Made by a program: the position numbers and the translations under genes
Shown: positions 21,085 to 29,856 of the stretch, one piece after another
Layout: every line of letters begins with the position of its first letter
How positions within the stretch are numbered: position 1 is the first letter of the stretch
Assembly: GCF_900460525.1 (NCBI RefSeq)
Contig: NZ_UHIY01000001.1
Location: 4,644,939 to 4,708,938 of the forward strand
From: Yersinia kristensenii
GTDB taxonomy: Bacteria > Pseudomonadota > Gammaproteobacteria > Enterobacterales > Enterobacteriaceae
Direction of reading: 5' to 3'
DNA length: 64,000 nt
The notes under the pieces: generated by a model
The model's input: the letters and a program-made list of their open reading frames with translations, nothing else
What the model was told of the DNA's origin: nothing
Database searches by the model: none

Positions 21085-21498
21085 ATGAAGAAACTGACCT
21101 TAGTTGCCACTTTGGCTATGTTATGCAGTACACCCTTCTTGGCGCAAAGTGCGACAAACACCGCGCAAGGGGGTTTCGACGGCCCGGCAACAACACAGAC
21201 TCAACCCGCAACACAAGGTGGCTTCTCTGGCCCAAGTGCAACAAATACCACGGTCGATAAAGTGAAAAGCATGCGCGATGACGCCCGCGTCACTTTAGAG
21301 GGGAATATCGTAGAGCGGCTCGGCCATGATACTTATACTTTCCGCGATAGCACCGGCACCATTACAGTGGATATCGACAACAAGCGCTGGAAAGGCCAAA
21401 CCATCACACCACAAGATAAAGTCCAAATCGAAGGGAAAGTGGATAAAGACTGGAATTCTGTGGAAGTCGATGTGAAAAATATTAACAAGATTAAATAA
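21085..21498 (+). CDS. YgiW/YdeI-family periplasmic OB-fold stress protein
   Basis: A 137-residue exported protein. The Sec signal peptide is MKKLTLVATLAMLCSTPFLA, with cleavage after AQSA. A Gly/Pro/Thr/Gln-rich linker with two copies of QGGF(D/S)GP follows at about residues 28-52. The C-terminal BOF (bacterial OB-fold) domain at about 60-137 has the typical VTLEGNIVERLGHDTYTF start and EVDVKNI end. Relatives E. coli YgiW and Salmonella YdeI contribute to resistance to cationic peptides and oxidative stress. I cannot tell which paralogue this is. Confidence 0.85.
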   Translation: MKKLTLVATLAMLCSTPFLAQSATNTAQGGFDGPATTQTQPATQGGFSGPSATNTTVDKVKSMRDDARVTLEGNIVERLGHDTYTFRDSTGTITVDIDNKRWKGQTITPQDKVQIEGKVDKDWNSVEVDVKNINKIK

Positions 21499-21683
21499 TT
21501 AGGTTTGAACTCGGGTACTGTATCGACATAAATTCAGTACCCGATATTTATATTATCCCTTCCATTACTGACACGCCAAAATTAAATGCCACTTTATAAA
21601 ACAATATATAATATAAATATATTTAATTAAATTACTGTGAGAACATGTTTATTGTTTGTTTATTTTAACCGGACTAGAAAGTG

Positions 21684-21737
21684 ATTACAGTACGGTTTGT
21701 CAGGTGCACGAATACAAACCGCCTGTAATGACAAACC
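21684..21737. promoter_or_regulatory. Nested inverted repeats upstream of the RTX-like gene
   Basis: GGTTTGTCA (21694-21702) can pair with TGACAAACC (21729-21737). Alternatively ATTACAG-TA-CGGTTTGT (21684-21700) can pair with ACAAACCG-C-CTGTAAT (21714-21729). The two stems share bases and exclude each other. The element lies 29 bases before the start of the next gene, so it may be an operator or an RNA switch. Confidence 0.55.
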
Positions 21738-21766
21738 ACAACCGCAATAAATAAACAGGAATGAAA

Positions 21767-22690
21767 ATGACAGATAATAGCCATGCAACAGAAGATTCAG
21801 CAGTCGAAGTAAGAGTATTAAAGGGGAAATCAGGAAATAATAATTTCAATATAGACTTAGGGAAGAGTCATTATGTTATTAGCGATGCTGGTGGTACCGA
21901 CACCCTAACATTTAAAAACACCAAAATAGAGAACTTAGAATATTCAAGTAAAGATGGCCGGGCTTATATCCGCGATAAAAAAACTCAAAATGTAGTAACA
22001 TTTAACGATAGCGGTTACACTGAACGCAAGAGAAACTTAGATAAAGCCTATGAAGCTTTTAACTCTACATATCAAAACGTTGATGTGATGAATGCTACCA
22101 AAACACACTCATATACTGCTATCCAATCCCGTAATGCACTATTCGAATTCGATAAAATGTATGATTTTTATCAGAAAGGAAGGGTTCCGGCAGCCCTACT
22201 TTCAGAGTCTATTGACAATGTTAATAGTCATTTTGACGAGATAATTAATATTGCTAACTCACAGAATGATGAAAAGAGTTCAGAACTATATACCAAGATA
22301 AAAACAGCATTCAGTGATTATACTTCTCAACTTGTAAAATTAGATATTAACCATGGGACTGTTATTGAAAAGATAGTCATTGACGGTAAGGTATATGATG
22401 TAAGCGAACTTCTGGTTTCCAAGCCACTAGATAATCCATTCACCAATCCTAATAAAGTTATTTCTGATATTTCTGACGTGGCCGATATCACTGATGTTAG
22501 AATGCTTAGAGACAGCATCTCAGACTATACCGAGCAAGAAGCAGAATATCTTAATGACGAGATATACTCCGCTGATACTATGATTGAATATATGGCAGGG
22601 TTCAAAGATCTAGGTCAGGAACTGGGAACTCAAAGATTACCTGGTTATTTTGATTTCAATCCTATGCCCAGTGTTGTAACAGCAAATTAA
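21767..22690 (+). CDS. Unknown AT-rich protein with RTX-like N-terminus
   Basis: I do not recognise this protein. It has 307 residues from the ATG at 21767, six bases after CAGGA; an ATG at 21761 touches that ribosome site directly. It has no signal peptide. The first 70 residues contain LKGKSGNNNFNIDLGKSHYV and ISDAGGTDTLTF, which read like a degenerate calcium-binding RTX repeat with beta strands. The rest (about 80-300) is acidic and helical (FDKMYDFYQ, HFDEIINIANSQ, DISDVADITDVRM). The base composition is clearly more AT-rich than its neighbours, which suggests acquisition. A type I secretion substrate or a surface effector is possible, but no transporter gene lies nearby. Confidence 0.7.
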   Translation: MTDNSHATEDSAVEVRVLKGKSGNNNFNIDLGKSHYVISDAGGTDTLTFKNTKIENLEYSSKDGRAYIRDKKTQNVVTFNDSGYTERKRNLDKAYEAFNSTYQNVDVMNATKTHSYTAIQSRNALFEFDKMYDFYQKGRVPAALLSESIDNVNSHFDEIINIANSQNDEKSSELYTKIKTAFSDYTSQLVKLDINHGTVIEKIVIDGKVYDVSELLVSKPLDNPFTNPNKVISDISDVADITDVRMLRDSISDYTEQEAEYLNDEIYSADTMIEYMAGFKDLGQELGTQRLPGYFDFNPMPSVVTAN

Positions 22691-22716
22691 CCCTACACCA
22701 CATTAGATATAAACGT

Positions 22717-22739
22717 CCCCTCCTACTGGAGGGGATTTT
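22717..22739 (+). terminator. Rho-independent terminator of the RTX-like gene
   Basis: CCCCTCC (22717-22723) pairs with GGAGGGG (22728-22734) around TACT, followed by ATTTTC. It is 26 bases after the stop. Confidence 0.82.
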
Positions 22740-22784
22740 CGTATCCAACAAGTGTAACCCCCTGCGGCGTCAAGCAATAATGAG

Positions 22785-22928
22785 GATCCCCAAAATCATT
22801 GGAGCTACAGATAGGCAGCAAGTAAACGCATTCCGATAAATCTATTTATTTTAAGGTCAACGGGCAGTCAGTGATTCGGGTGCGCAAGCGCCGCTAACAC
22901 CGCCGCAGTGTCAAGAGCGAAGGGGATC
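22785..22928 (-). repeat. Diverged ERIC-like element overlapping the SDR gene end
   Basis: Perfect 7-bp ends GATCCCC (22785-22791) and GGGGATC (22922-22928) enclose ERIC-like arms: AATCATTGGAGCTACAG and GGCAGCAAGTAAACGC on the left, GTGATTCGGGTG and CGCCGCAGTGTCAAGAG on the right. The central palindrome is altered by AT-rich sequence (about 22837-22858). The right end supplies the last codons and the stop of the SDR gene. Confidence 0.75.
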
Positions 22929-23717
22929 GGGATTCACCCATGAAGAACCTGACAACACCCCCCCATCAATGGTAATTGCTTGTCCGGTCAAATAAGCCGA
23001 TGCAGCCGAGCTTAAAAACAGCACTGCGCCAATGAGATCATCTGGGTTACCTAACCGGCCTTGAGGAATAAAGTTCTGGAACCATTTGGAGCGATATTCA
23101 TCATCCCACAGCGGGCGGGTAAACTCAGTTTTAATAAAACCCGGTTCAATCGCATTGACTTGAATATTGTCACCCACCCATTCGCGCGCCATTGCTTTGG
23201 TTAATTGGCTGACGGCGGCTTTTGACGCGGCATAGACAGAAATTGTGTTAAAAGCGTGCTTCGCACTCAGTGAACTGATATTCACGATTTTACCGCCCCC
23301 TTGTTTCGCCATATAGGGTTGGACGGCTTGCGCCAAAAAGTAAACGCTACGCAAATTAATATCAATAATGGCATCAAAGTCTTCGGCGCTGACATCTTTA
23401 ATCGGCTTCCTGCGATTGACACCGGCACTGGTGAGCAGGATATCTATACGCCCCAGTTGGTCATATACAGTATCGACCAACTGGCGGCATGCCGCGACAT
23501 CGCTCAAATCAGCGGTAATCGACAAAGCTTTGCCGCCTTCGGCTTCAATGGCGTCTTGAATCGGTTGGATGCGCGCGATATCGATATCGTGTAATGCCAC
23601 TGTTGCTCCGGCATTCGCCAGCGCCTTACTCAGCACACTGCCAATGGCACCGCCCGCACCAGAAACCAGCACCACTTTGCCCTGTAACGAAAATAGCTTT
23701 TCAATAATATTACTCAT
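22911..23717 (-). CDS. Short-chain dehydrogenase/reductase, gluconate-5-dehydrogenase-like
   Basis: A NAD(P)-dependent cytoplasmic oxidoreductase of 268 residues from the Met at 23717 (MSNIIEKLF), chosen because GAAGGT lies just ahead; a longer frame from 23759 lacks this. The Rossmann glycine motif SGAGGAIGS is near residue 18, NAG is replaced by SAGVN near 95, the catalytic Ser is in NISSLSA, and YAASK is the Tyr-Lys pair near 160. The C-terminal IDGG motif is intact. The last six codons lie inside an ERIC-like repeat. It is the last gene of the sugar operon and probably oxidises a sugar acid or polyol intermediate; the exact substrate is unknown. Confidence 0.88.
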   Translation of the reverse strand: MSNIIEKLFSLQGKVVLVSGAGGAIGSVLSKALANAGATVALHDIDIARIQPIQDAIEAEGGKALSITADLSDVAACRQLVDTVYDQLGRIDILLTSAGVNRRKPIKDVSAEDFDAIIDINLRSVYFLAQAVQPYMAKQGGGKIVNISSLSAKHAFNTISVYAASKAAVSQLTKAMAREWVGDNIQVNAIEPGFIKTEFTRPLWDDEYRSKWFQNFIPQGRLGNPDDLIGAVLFLSSAASAYLTGQAITIDGGVLSGSSWVNPDPLRS

Positions 23718-23798
23718 AGATACCTTCAAATAATCACCCGCCGACACCACCGCCAGCATTGATATGAAATGTTAAAATCTGTTTTTCGCTAAAAGCCA

Positions 23799-23825
23799 GA
23801 CCCAACGTCATTGGAGTTGCAGGAT
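23799..23825. repeat. Short ERIC-arm fragment (uncertain)
   Basis: ACGTCATTGGAGTTGCAGG just outside the stop of the sulfurtransferase gene resembles the left arm of ERIC (AATTGGAGTTGCAGG elsewhere in this window). Only about 27 bases match, so it could be a remnant. Confidence 0.4.
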
Positions 23826-24674
23826 CTAAAGCTCTACCGGACGTGCGAGATCAATAATCCATTCACTCCAAGAACCCACATAGTGTTTGGCATCACCCAA
23901 CCCCGCATGTGCCACCGCCAAAAGATTCTGAGCCGCAGTTACGCCGGAACCACAGTAAAAAATAGTGCGCTCAATCGGCACGTCCCCCAAGAGACGGGTG
24001 TAATGCTGACGTAACTGTTGTGGTGAAAAAAACAGCCCATTGCTGTCAAGGGTATTGGCGCGGTCAGCCAGCCTGGCGCCCAGAATGTGCCCACGAACCG
24101 GATCATGATAGACACCGCCACCATGGAAACCGGCTTCTGAGCGGGAATCAAACACCGCCCATTCCGGGTTCTGACGAACACTATCCACCAGCGCCACGTC
24201 CGCAAGATAATCAGGGCGCTCTTCGGCAACAAATACAGCCAGAGTCGGGCTTTCAACTTCGGCGGAGGTCGGGTAACCGGCCTCAATCCATTGCGGCCAA
24301 CCGCCATCTAATACCGCCACTGCATCGTGCCCTAACCAACGCAACATCCACCATGTCCGGGATGCCGCCATCAATCCGCCGCTGGCGTCATACACAATGA
24401 CTTGCGTGTCGGGGCCAATTCCCCACTGAGAAAGTGTGTTGATAAACACCTCAATCTGCGGCAGTGGGCGGCGTCCGGTCTGCCCCGGAATAACCGTGCC
24501 GGACAAATCCGTGGCCAGATTGGCGTAGTGAGCGCCGGGAATATGCCCCGCCGAATACTGGATTTCCCCCCAGTTTTCATCCTCTAACGTGAAGCGCGCA
24601 TCTAAAATGACCCAATTGGTCTCATGCAGATGGTCAGCCAATTCATTGGCCGAGATTATTGTTTTGTATGTCAT
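23826..24674 (-). CDS. Two-domain rhodanese, 3-mercaptopyruvate sulfurtransferase type
   Basis: 282 residues from the Met at 24674 (MTYKTIISANEL), preceded by AGGGGG. Two rhodanese domains are visible. The N-terminal inactive one has VILDARF and GHIPGAHYANL near residue 55. The C-terminal one has VFDSRSEAGFHG, GHILGARLAD and the active-site loop YCGSGVTA with the catalytic Cys near residue 243. CGSGVTA is the loop of mercaptopyruvate-type enzymes, which differ from thiosulfate sulfurtransferases. It is unexpected inside a sugar operon and lies 30 bases downstream of the aldo-keto reductase gene. The sulfur acceptor or donor is not indicated. Confidence 0.87.
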   Translation of the reverse strand: MTYKTIISANELADHLHETNWVILDARFTLEDENWGEIQYSAGHIPGAHYANLATDLSGTVIPGQTGRRPLPQIEVFINTLSQWGIGPDTQVIVYDASGGLMAASRTWWMLRWLGHDAVAVLDGGWPQWIEAGYPTSAEVESPTLAVFVAEERPDYLADVALVDSVRQNPEWAVFDSRSEAGFHGGGVYHDPVRGHILGARLADRANTLDSNGLFFSPQQLRQHYTRLLGDVPIERTIFYCGSGVTAAQNLLAVAHAGLGDAKHYVGSWSEWIIDLARPVEL

Positions 24675-24704
24675 ATAACCCCCTGAAAAATAATGGTTCC
24701 GCAC

Positions 24705-25772
24705 TCATGCTGGCAGGCCGGGTAGTGGAATATGTTCGGCAATCACCCCCTGCGCTCTTAATGCCAGCCAAAATTCTGTGGGGATAGGATGCTGAAAATT
24801 CACTGAATTTTGTGTGACTTCAGCCAACCGGGATGGGCCATACAACACACTGGCGACGGCACTGAATCCCAATGGGAATTGCAGGGCGGCGGCGGCCAGC
24901 GGGACAGCAAACTCGGCCGCGACGGCTTGCAGCTTTCTCACTCGGTCAGCCACTGAAACCGGCAATTTGCCATAGTCATAACGCGCGCCATCCTGAATAC
25001 CGGTCGCCAAAACCCCGGAGTTAAATACGCCGCCAATGACGATGCCCGCGCCCTGTTGTTGTGCCCGCAGCAGCTCGTCGGCATAGATTTCTTGCTCCAA
25101 CAAGGTGTAGCGCGACGCCACCAAAAACACATCCAATGGATAACGATCTAAGAAGCGGTTAATCATGCCTGGCTCATTAATTCCAGCACCGAATGCGGCA
25201 ATTTCGCCAGCGGCTTTCAACTCTTCCAACGCCCGGAAGCCGCCAGATTCCAGCTCTTTTAATTTGCTGAGTAAATCTTGTTCATCGGGGAAATAGCCGG
25301 TATCCAAATCATGGATATACAAAATATCGACTTTATTGATCCCCAGCCGCTGTAGGCTGTCTTCATAGGAGCGCAAAATGCCGTCATAGGTGTAATCGTG
25401 GACATGATTAAAGGCCAGCCCACCTTGCCAGGGCGCAGTTTGGAACGTTTTGCGCGCGCGCGGCGCGAGCAGGCGTCGGCCGACTTTGGTGGACAGCACA
25501 TAATCGTCGCGGTTTTTTCTGTACAAAAATCGCCCGGTGCGGTGCTCCCCTTGACCACGCCCATACCACGGCGCAGTGTCATATAAACGGATGCCATTAT
25601 CCCAGGCGGTTTCCAGTGTCGCCTGCGCATCCTGCTCGGCGATTTCTTCATATAACTCGCCGAGTGGGCAGGTTCCCACTCCAATCACCGGGAGGTGAAA
25701 CCCTGTTTTCCCCAATGGCCGATTATTTTCCAACCCTATGTTTTTTAATCTTATGTTCTTTAAACTCATCAT
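24705..25772 (-). CDS. Aldo/keto reductase, aldose (L-fucose/D-threo-aldose) 1-dehydrogenase-like
   Basis: The 355-residue (beta/alpha)8 oxidoreductase has the catalytic tetrad of the family: Asp and Tyr in LYDTAPWYG (near 62-68), Lys in LSTKVG (near 95) and His in LYIHDLD (near 152). The sequence pattern GVGTCPLGEL and GGLAFNHVHDYTYDG is like L-fucose dehydrogenase / D-threo-aldose 1-dehydrogenase, which turn an aldose into its lactone. That fits the lactonase-like gene in the same operon. The first 16 residues repeat LKNI/LEN and the exact start is uncertain (ATGATG at the 5' end). Confidence 0.85.
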   Translation of the reverse strand: MMSLKNIRLKNIGLENNRPLGKTGFHLPVIGVGTCPLGELYEEIAEQDAQATLETAWDNGIRLYDTAPWYGRGQGEHRTGRFLYRKNRDDYVLSTKVGRRLLAPRARKTFQTAPWQGGLAFNHVHDYTYDGILRSYEDSLQRLGINKVDILYIHDLDTGYFPDEQDLLSKLKELESGGFRALEELKAAGEIAAFGAGINEPGMINRFLDRYPLDVFLVASRYTLLEQEIYADELLRAQQQGAGIVIGGVFNSGVLATGIQDGARYDYGKLPVSVADRVRKLQAVAAEFAVPLAAAALQFPLGFSAVASVLYGPSRLAEVTQNSVNFQHPIPTEFWLALRAQGVIAEHIPLPGLPA

Positions 25773-25787
25773 GTCTCCTCGCGAGTT

Positions 25788-26819
25788 TTAATCTCTCTCG
25801 GGCTGAACTTGCCGCGCGGTTGACGCCGACAAATAGGCCGCCTCGAGCAAGCCGTAGGTCAATAAACTGTCTCGCCCTGATGTTTCCGGTTCGCGATTCT
25901 GGCGCAAACATGTAATAAAATGGCGTTGGGTATGCACCACGCTGTCCTGAATTTGCGTCCAGGGCTCACTGGCCCATGACCGCCCGTCATGCGCGATTTT
26001 TTCCTGTCTGGATTGACCATTAGCGTGGACGGTGATCACCTGATTGGCCCCAATCAATAAGGTGCCAGCGGTGCCTTCAATCTCGACCAATGTCTGTGGG
26101 AAAGGGTCTGGGAGACGCTGTGATGCATAGCTGAAATCGAGCACTGTCGTCGCGCCATTGTCATGTGAGAGTAAAATGGTGGCGGCATCTTCACCGGCAA
26201 TGCCCGCTTTGATTTGCTGAGTGCGGCAAAACACGCCGTGAGCATCACCAAATAAAAACCGCGCCAGATCCAACAAGTGAATGCCAACGTCCATGATCAT
26301 GAAACGCTTAACCTTTATCAGATAAGGTTGGTTGGAATAGACATCAATGGCGGTTCGCCACGACAACCGACCAAAGGTTAATTCCCCTAATTCGCCACTG
26401 TCGATAATCTTTCTCGCGGCTCTGAAAACATTCTGAAAACGAAAATCCTCATGCACCATCAGCGGCACATTTGCCGCCTGTGCCATGGCCACCATCCGGC
26501 GGCAGCCGTCCAGATCCGGTGCAAACGGTTTTTGCACAATCACCGGAATATGATGCGCCACCGCAGCGGCCACCAGGGCTTCATGAGTTTCCATCGTGGT
26601 GGGAAGATCAACAAAATCTAGCGTATGTGCCGCGAACAGTGCGTTGACGTCATCGGTGTAATGCGCAATGCCGAATTTCTCTGCCGCCGCTTTAGCTTTC
26701 GCAATGTCTAAATCACAGACCGCGACAATCTCGACATCGTCAATATCTTGCCAACCGGCCAGATGGTTTTGGGCAAAGAAGCCACAGCCAATAACAGCGC
26801 CTTTTAATTTTGCAATCAT
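25788..26819 (-). CDS. Gfo/Idh/MocA-family dehydrogenase
   Basis: A NAD(P)-dependent sugar dehydrogenase of 343 residues from the Met at 26819, four bases after the stop of the lactonase-like gene. A longer frame would overlap that gene by 155 bases and is rejected. The N-terminal Rossmann motif is GAVIGCGFFAQNH. The family lysine is in VQKPFAPD (the EKP-type position, here QKP) near residue 95. The C-terminal alpha/beta domain starts HEDFRFQ and holds MDVGIHLLDLARF with the likely catalytic His. D-apiose dehydrogenases belong to this family, but the sequence alone does not fix the substrate. Confidence 0.85.
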   Translation of the reverse strand: MIAKLKGAVIGCGFFAQNHLAGWQDIDDVEIVAVCDLDIAKAKAAAEKFGIAHYTDDVNALFAAHTLDFVDLPTTMETHEALVAAAVAHHIPVIVQKPFAPDLDGCRRMVAMAQAANVPLMVHEDFRFQNVFRAARKIIDSGELGELTFGRLSWRTAIDVYSNQPYLIKVKRFMIMDVGIHLLDLARFLFGDAHGVFCRTQQIKAGIAGEDAATILLSHDNGATTVLDFSYASQRLPDPFPQTLVEIEGTAGTLLIGANQVITVHANGQSRQEKIAHDGRSWASEPWTQIQDSVVHTQRHFITCLRQNREPETSGRDSLLTYGLLEAAYLSASTARQVQPERD

Positions 26820-26823
26820 GGGC

Positions 26824-28806
26824 TTAATTTCTCTGATAACTGATTCTTGCCACTGCGTAAGCATCCAGACTGATGCCCTGCCCGATATTCCGCTCATCAC
26901 TTTCCTGACGGAATAACTGAGGAGATAACGCCGCCGGTTCACTGTGGGCAACATCCAGAATGCGCACCCGAGCCACACCCACCTCTGCTAGCGTGACACT
27001 CACTGGCTCAGGGGTAAGATTGGCAATCAGCAGGATGTTTTCGCGGCTCTCTTGCCAGCCAATCACCGCCAATTTTTCACTGCTTGAGGTGGTTTCGAGG
27101 CGCGGTTTCCCACTGCCAGCGGCCAGATCAGCGGCCACATGGAATAGCGGATACACCTGGCCCTCGCCCTGTTCATCCCACCATTCACGGGCATAGCTTT
27201 GTCGAGTTGAAATCACGCCAAATGGCCCGGTCGGCGCGCCCAAAACCAAAGTATCTACCCCGAGTTTGGCAACCTCGGCGGCGTAGCCGACATGCCATGC
27301 CGCCGCAAACAGGCCGCGCTGGCGCGGGTCATTTGCCGCCAACCCCACGCGGGCAGAGTCTGGATTCGCCAACGGGCCACTGCCATAGGGATTTAACCGC
27401 GCACCAATGCCAATCGGGCCAATGCGGTAAGGCACATCGCCGCCGATCTGTTTATCAGAACCCGTAATTTGTCTGGCGGAGCTAATGATATGTGGCAGTG
27501 ATTGCAAGGTTTCGATAACCGACGCATCGTCCGCCGCGTGCACCGTGGGCGTAGTGGCGTGGGTGATAAAATCAAATGCGCCCGCCGAGGGGCGCTTGCG
27601 GTTGAATTCAGTAAAGAATGCCGGGCTTCCTCCCCCAATCGGAATATTAGGAAAGGCTTTTTTAGCCGCGCTATAGATATCCACATCAGAAGGAGATGGC
27701 GGGCGAGTTTCACCGGGCTGGAATGAGCGCTCATCAACTTTGGGGAAGATCGCGACAGATACCGGCGAAATTCCGACCTCTTTTAACCATTGTGCCGCCT
27801 GTAGGATTTCTGGTTTTGGGTCATGGCTGGCAGTGAGCAGCAATTCAAACGCCACCGGTAAATGAGTCTCGGCCGCCAGTTGGGATGCAGCGGCGAGATG
27901 CTCAAGATTGTGCTGGGCAGCGGGGTCATAGCGCAGTAAAAAATGAACTGGCCCAAGATTGGCCAGTTGTGGCGCATAGGGGATGGCCGCCACACTTTCA
28001 TCCGCAGACAGCCCCAAACCAATCGCGGGAATGAGCTGTTTGGTCGCGGCCCCCACCGCCACACGAGCTTCGGCAGTATTGATGGCCGGCTCATCAGCTC
28101 GTGGGGCGATATCGTCGCTAATATGAATAATAACGGATTGGTTCGTGGGCTGACTTGGCAGCAAACGATAGGGATAAGGCAAACCAATTGGGCGGCTGTA
28201 TATTTTAAAAGAGGCATCCGACCAATTGCGGTGATCCTCGGCTTCAAAAATATCGCCATCAAATTGGGTAGTGACTGACAGATTTTCAACCGGCCGATGG
28301 GTAATGGCGCGAATATTGAAAATAGGTTGCCCAGGGCTGATGGCCGCAGGAATGGTTAACTCGGCGCTTTCCCCATCAGCATCTTCAACATGGACGGCGG
28401 TACCCGCAAAACCCGCCAAAGGATACAGCACCACAAATCCGGTGCGGTTGGTTGCAAAAGGCGTATCGGCAGCAATACGAGCACTGGCTGATAATGTCCC
28501 GTCACTGCGCCCAGCAAAACGAATATTCACCGTAACTTGTTCGCCGCCATTGACGTAGTGCGCCTGATAGTTAACTTCAAAGGCATCATCACTCTGCTGA
28601 ATATCTAATCCGTTAATCTGCGGTTCAGGTGTTCCCCATCCCGGCGTGCGCACCAGGAATGTCAGCGCGCGTAACACTTCAACACCCCGCCAACGGATCC
28701 AGCGCAAAGCGCCATGATCAAATTCGGCGGATAAGGATGTCGCCGACAAGGTTTGTTTCGACACCTCAATAACAGAGGTGCCAGTAAGGAAGACAGCTCT
28801 GCTCAT
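26824..28806 (-). CDS. D-apionate lactonase-like protein
   Basis: 660 residues from the Met at 28806 (MSRAVFLTG), which overlaps the permease stop in ATGA. It has three parts by appearance: an N-terminal beta-sandwich (about 1-255), a TIM-barrel-like middle (about 270-545), and a C-terminal beta domain (about 560-660). The stretch EAEDHRNWSDASFKIYSRP followed by LPYPY, and TGFVVLYPLAGF, match my memory of the ApnL family of D-apionate lactonases. The role would be opening a sugar lactone produced by one of the neighbouring dehydrogenases. The function is inferred from family resemblance and context; a glycosidase-like role is a weaker alternative. Confidence 0.72.
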   Translation of the reverse strand: MSRAVFLTGTSVIEVSKQTLSATSLSAEFDHGALRWIRWRGVEVLRALTFLVRTPGWGTPEPQINGLDIQQSDDAFEVNYQAHYVNGGEQVTVNIRFAGRSDGTLSASARIAADTPFATNRTGFVVLYPLAGFAGTAVHVEDADGESAELTIPAAISPGQPIFNIRAITHRPVENLSVTTQFDGDIFEAEDHRNWSDASFKIYSRPIGLPYPYRLLPSQPTNQSVIIHISDDIAPRADEPAINTAEARVAVGAATKQLIPAIGLGLSADESVAAIPYAPQLANLGPVHFLLRYDPAAQHNLEHLAAASQLAAETHLPVAFELLLTASHDPKPEILQAAQWLKEVGISPVSVAIFPKVDERSFQPGETRPPSPSDVDIYSAAKKAFPNIPIGGGSPAFFTEFNRKRPSAGAFDFITHATTPTVHAADDASVIETLQSLPHIISSARQITGSDKQIGGDVPYRIGPIGIGARLNPYGSGPLANPDSARVGLAANDPRQRGLFAAAWHVGYAAEVAKLGVDTLVLGAPTGPFGVISTRQSYAREWWDEQGEGQVYPLFHVAADLAAGSGKPRLETTSSSEKLAVIGWQESRENILLIANLTPEPVSVTLAEVGVARVRILDVAHSEPAALSPQLFRQESDERNIGQGISLDAYAVARISYQRN

Positions 28807-29819
28807 CTTTTTTGCCTTTTGATAAAGATATCGAATGTCACGGCGGCAACAATAATGACGCCAATTAACAACTGCTGGATATACGGCGAGATATTCAGAA
28901 TAACTAGCCCATTGAGCAACACGCCAATCAGCAGTGTGCCAATCACCGTGCCCCAAATACTGCCGGTGCCGCCATACAAACTGGTGCCACCAATCACCAC
29001 CGCCGCGATGACATACAATTCATACTGATTCCCTGCCACCGCCTCCGCAGAATTCAGCCGTGCGGTGAGCAAGAAGCCCCCCAAGCCAGCTAATAATCCG
29101 GTCAGCACATAAACACTGGTCACTACCCCTTTTACATTCAGGCCGCATAACCTTGCTGCTTCAGGATTAGAGCCAATGGCATAAATCGAGCGACCATAGC
29201 GGGTAAAATGCAGCGTCACTGAGGCGATAATCGCTACTACCGCGAAAACAATCACTGGCACTGGCACCGGCCCCACCATGCCGCGCCCCCACCAACCTAA
29301 AGCATCATCAAACCCACTGACCGGGCTGCCGTTGCTTATCATCAATGTCAGACCGCGAAATACGGTCAAACCGCCCAAGGTCACGACAAATGCTGGTACT
29401 GCCAGGCGGGCGATAATCAACCCTTGCAATGCGCCCGCCAGCCCACCGGTGATAATTGCGGCCAATGCAGCCCATTGCCAAGCAATCTCTCGCCCATCAG
29501 AAAACAGCATAAATTGGCCGTCAATACCGCCTTTGGCGACCACCGCAGCGACCACACCAGATAAAGCGGCAATGGCCCCGACAGATAAATCAATACCACG
29601 GGTCAAAATAATAAATGTCATCCCCACGGCGATAATGCCGTAGATAGAAACTTGCCTGACAATATTAAAAAGATTGATTGAAGAGAGAAAACGCGGCGCT
29701 AATAACGCAAATAGCGCCATTAACAGCACCAGAAAAATGAGCGGGGCATAACGCGCCAAAATAGCTTTCGTCTTACTGCTGTTTTTATTTCCGGTCAGGG
29801 TTGTCGCACTCATAGTCAT
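28803..29819 (-). CDS. Ribose-type sugar ABC importer permease
   Basis: Inner-membrane permease of the RbsC family, 339 residues from the ATG at 29819 (MTMSATTL); the ATG at 29813 is also possible. It has about ten hydrophobic helices. Conserved pieces are ILTRGIDLSVG near residue 80, GLNVKGVVTSVYVLTGLLAG near 210, and ARLNSAEAVAGNQYEL near 240, the ATPase-contact region. It sits between ATPase and lactonase genes with 37-base and overlapping junctions. Confidence 0.92.
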   Translation of the reverse strand: MTMSATTLTGNKNSSKTKAILARYAPLIFLVLLMALFALLAPRFLSSINLFNIVRQVSIYGIIAVGMTFIILTRGIDLSVGAIAALSGVVAAVVAKGGIDGQFMLFSDGREIAWQWAALAAIITGGLAGALQGLIIARLAVPAFVVTLGGLTVFRGLTLMISNGSPVSGFDDALGWWGRGMVGPVPVPVIVFAVVAIIASVTLHFTRYGRSIYAIGSNPEAARLCGLNVKGVVTSVYVLTGLLAGLGGFLLTARLNSAEAVAGNQYELYVIAAVVIGGTSLYGGTGSIWGTVIGTLLIGVLLNGLVILNISPYIQQLLIGVIIVAAVTFDIFIKRQKR

Positions 29820-29856
29820 ATCTCTAATCCAATAAATTAATTCATACTTGCGCAAT

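Noticed and set aside
24020-24400. 126-codon plus-strand frame antisense to the sulfurtransferase gene
   Set aside because: Its composition is that of a reverse shadow, and the opposite frame has clear rhodanese motifs.
26820-26978. Longer start for the Gfo/Idh/MocA gene
   Set aside because: It would overlap the lactonase-like gene by 155 bases; the Rossmann motif begins only at the 26819 start.
28807-28956. Longer start for the lactonase-like gene
   Set aside because: It would lie wholly inside the permease gene. The ATGA overlap at 28803-28806 gives a typical coupled start.
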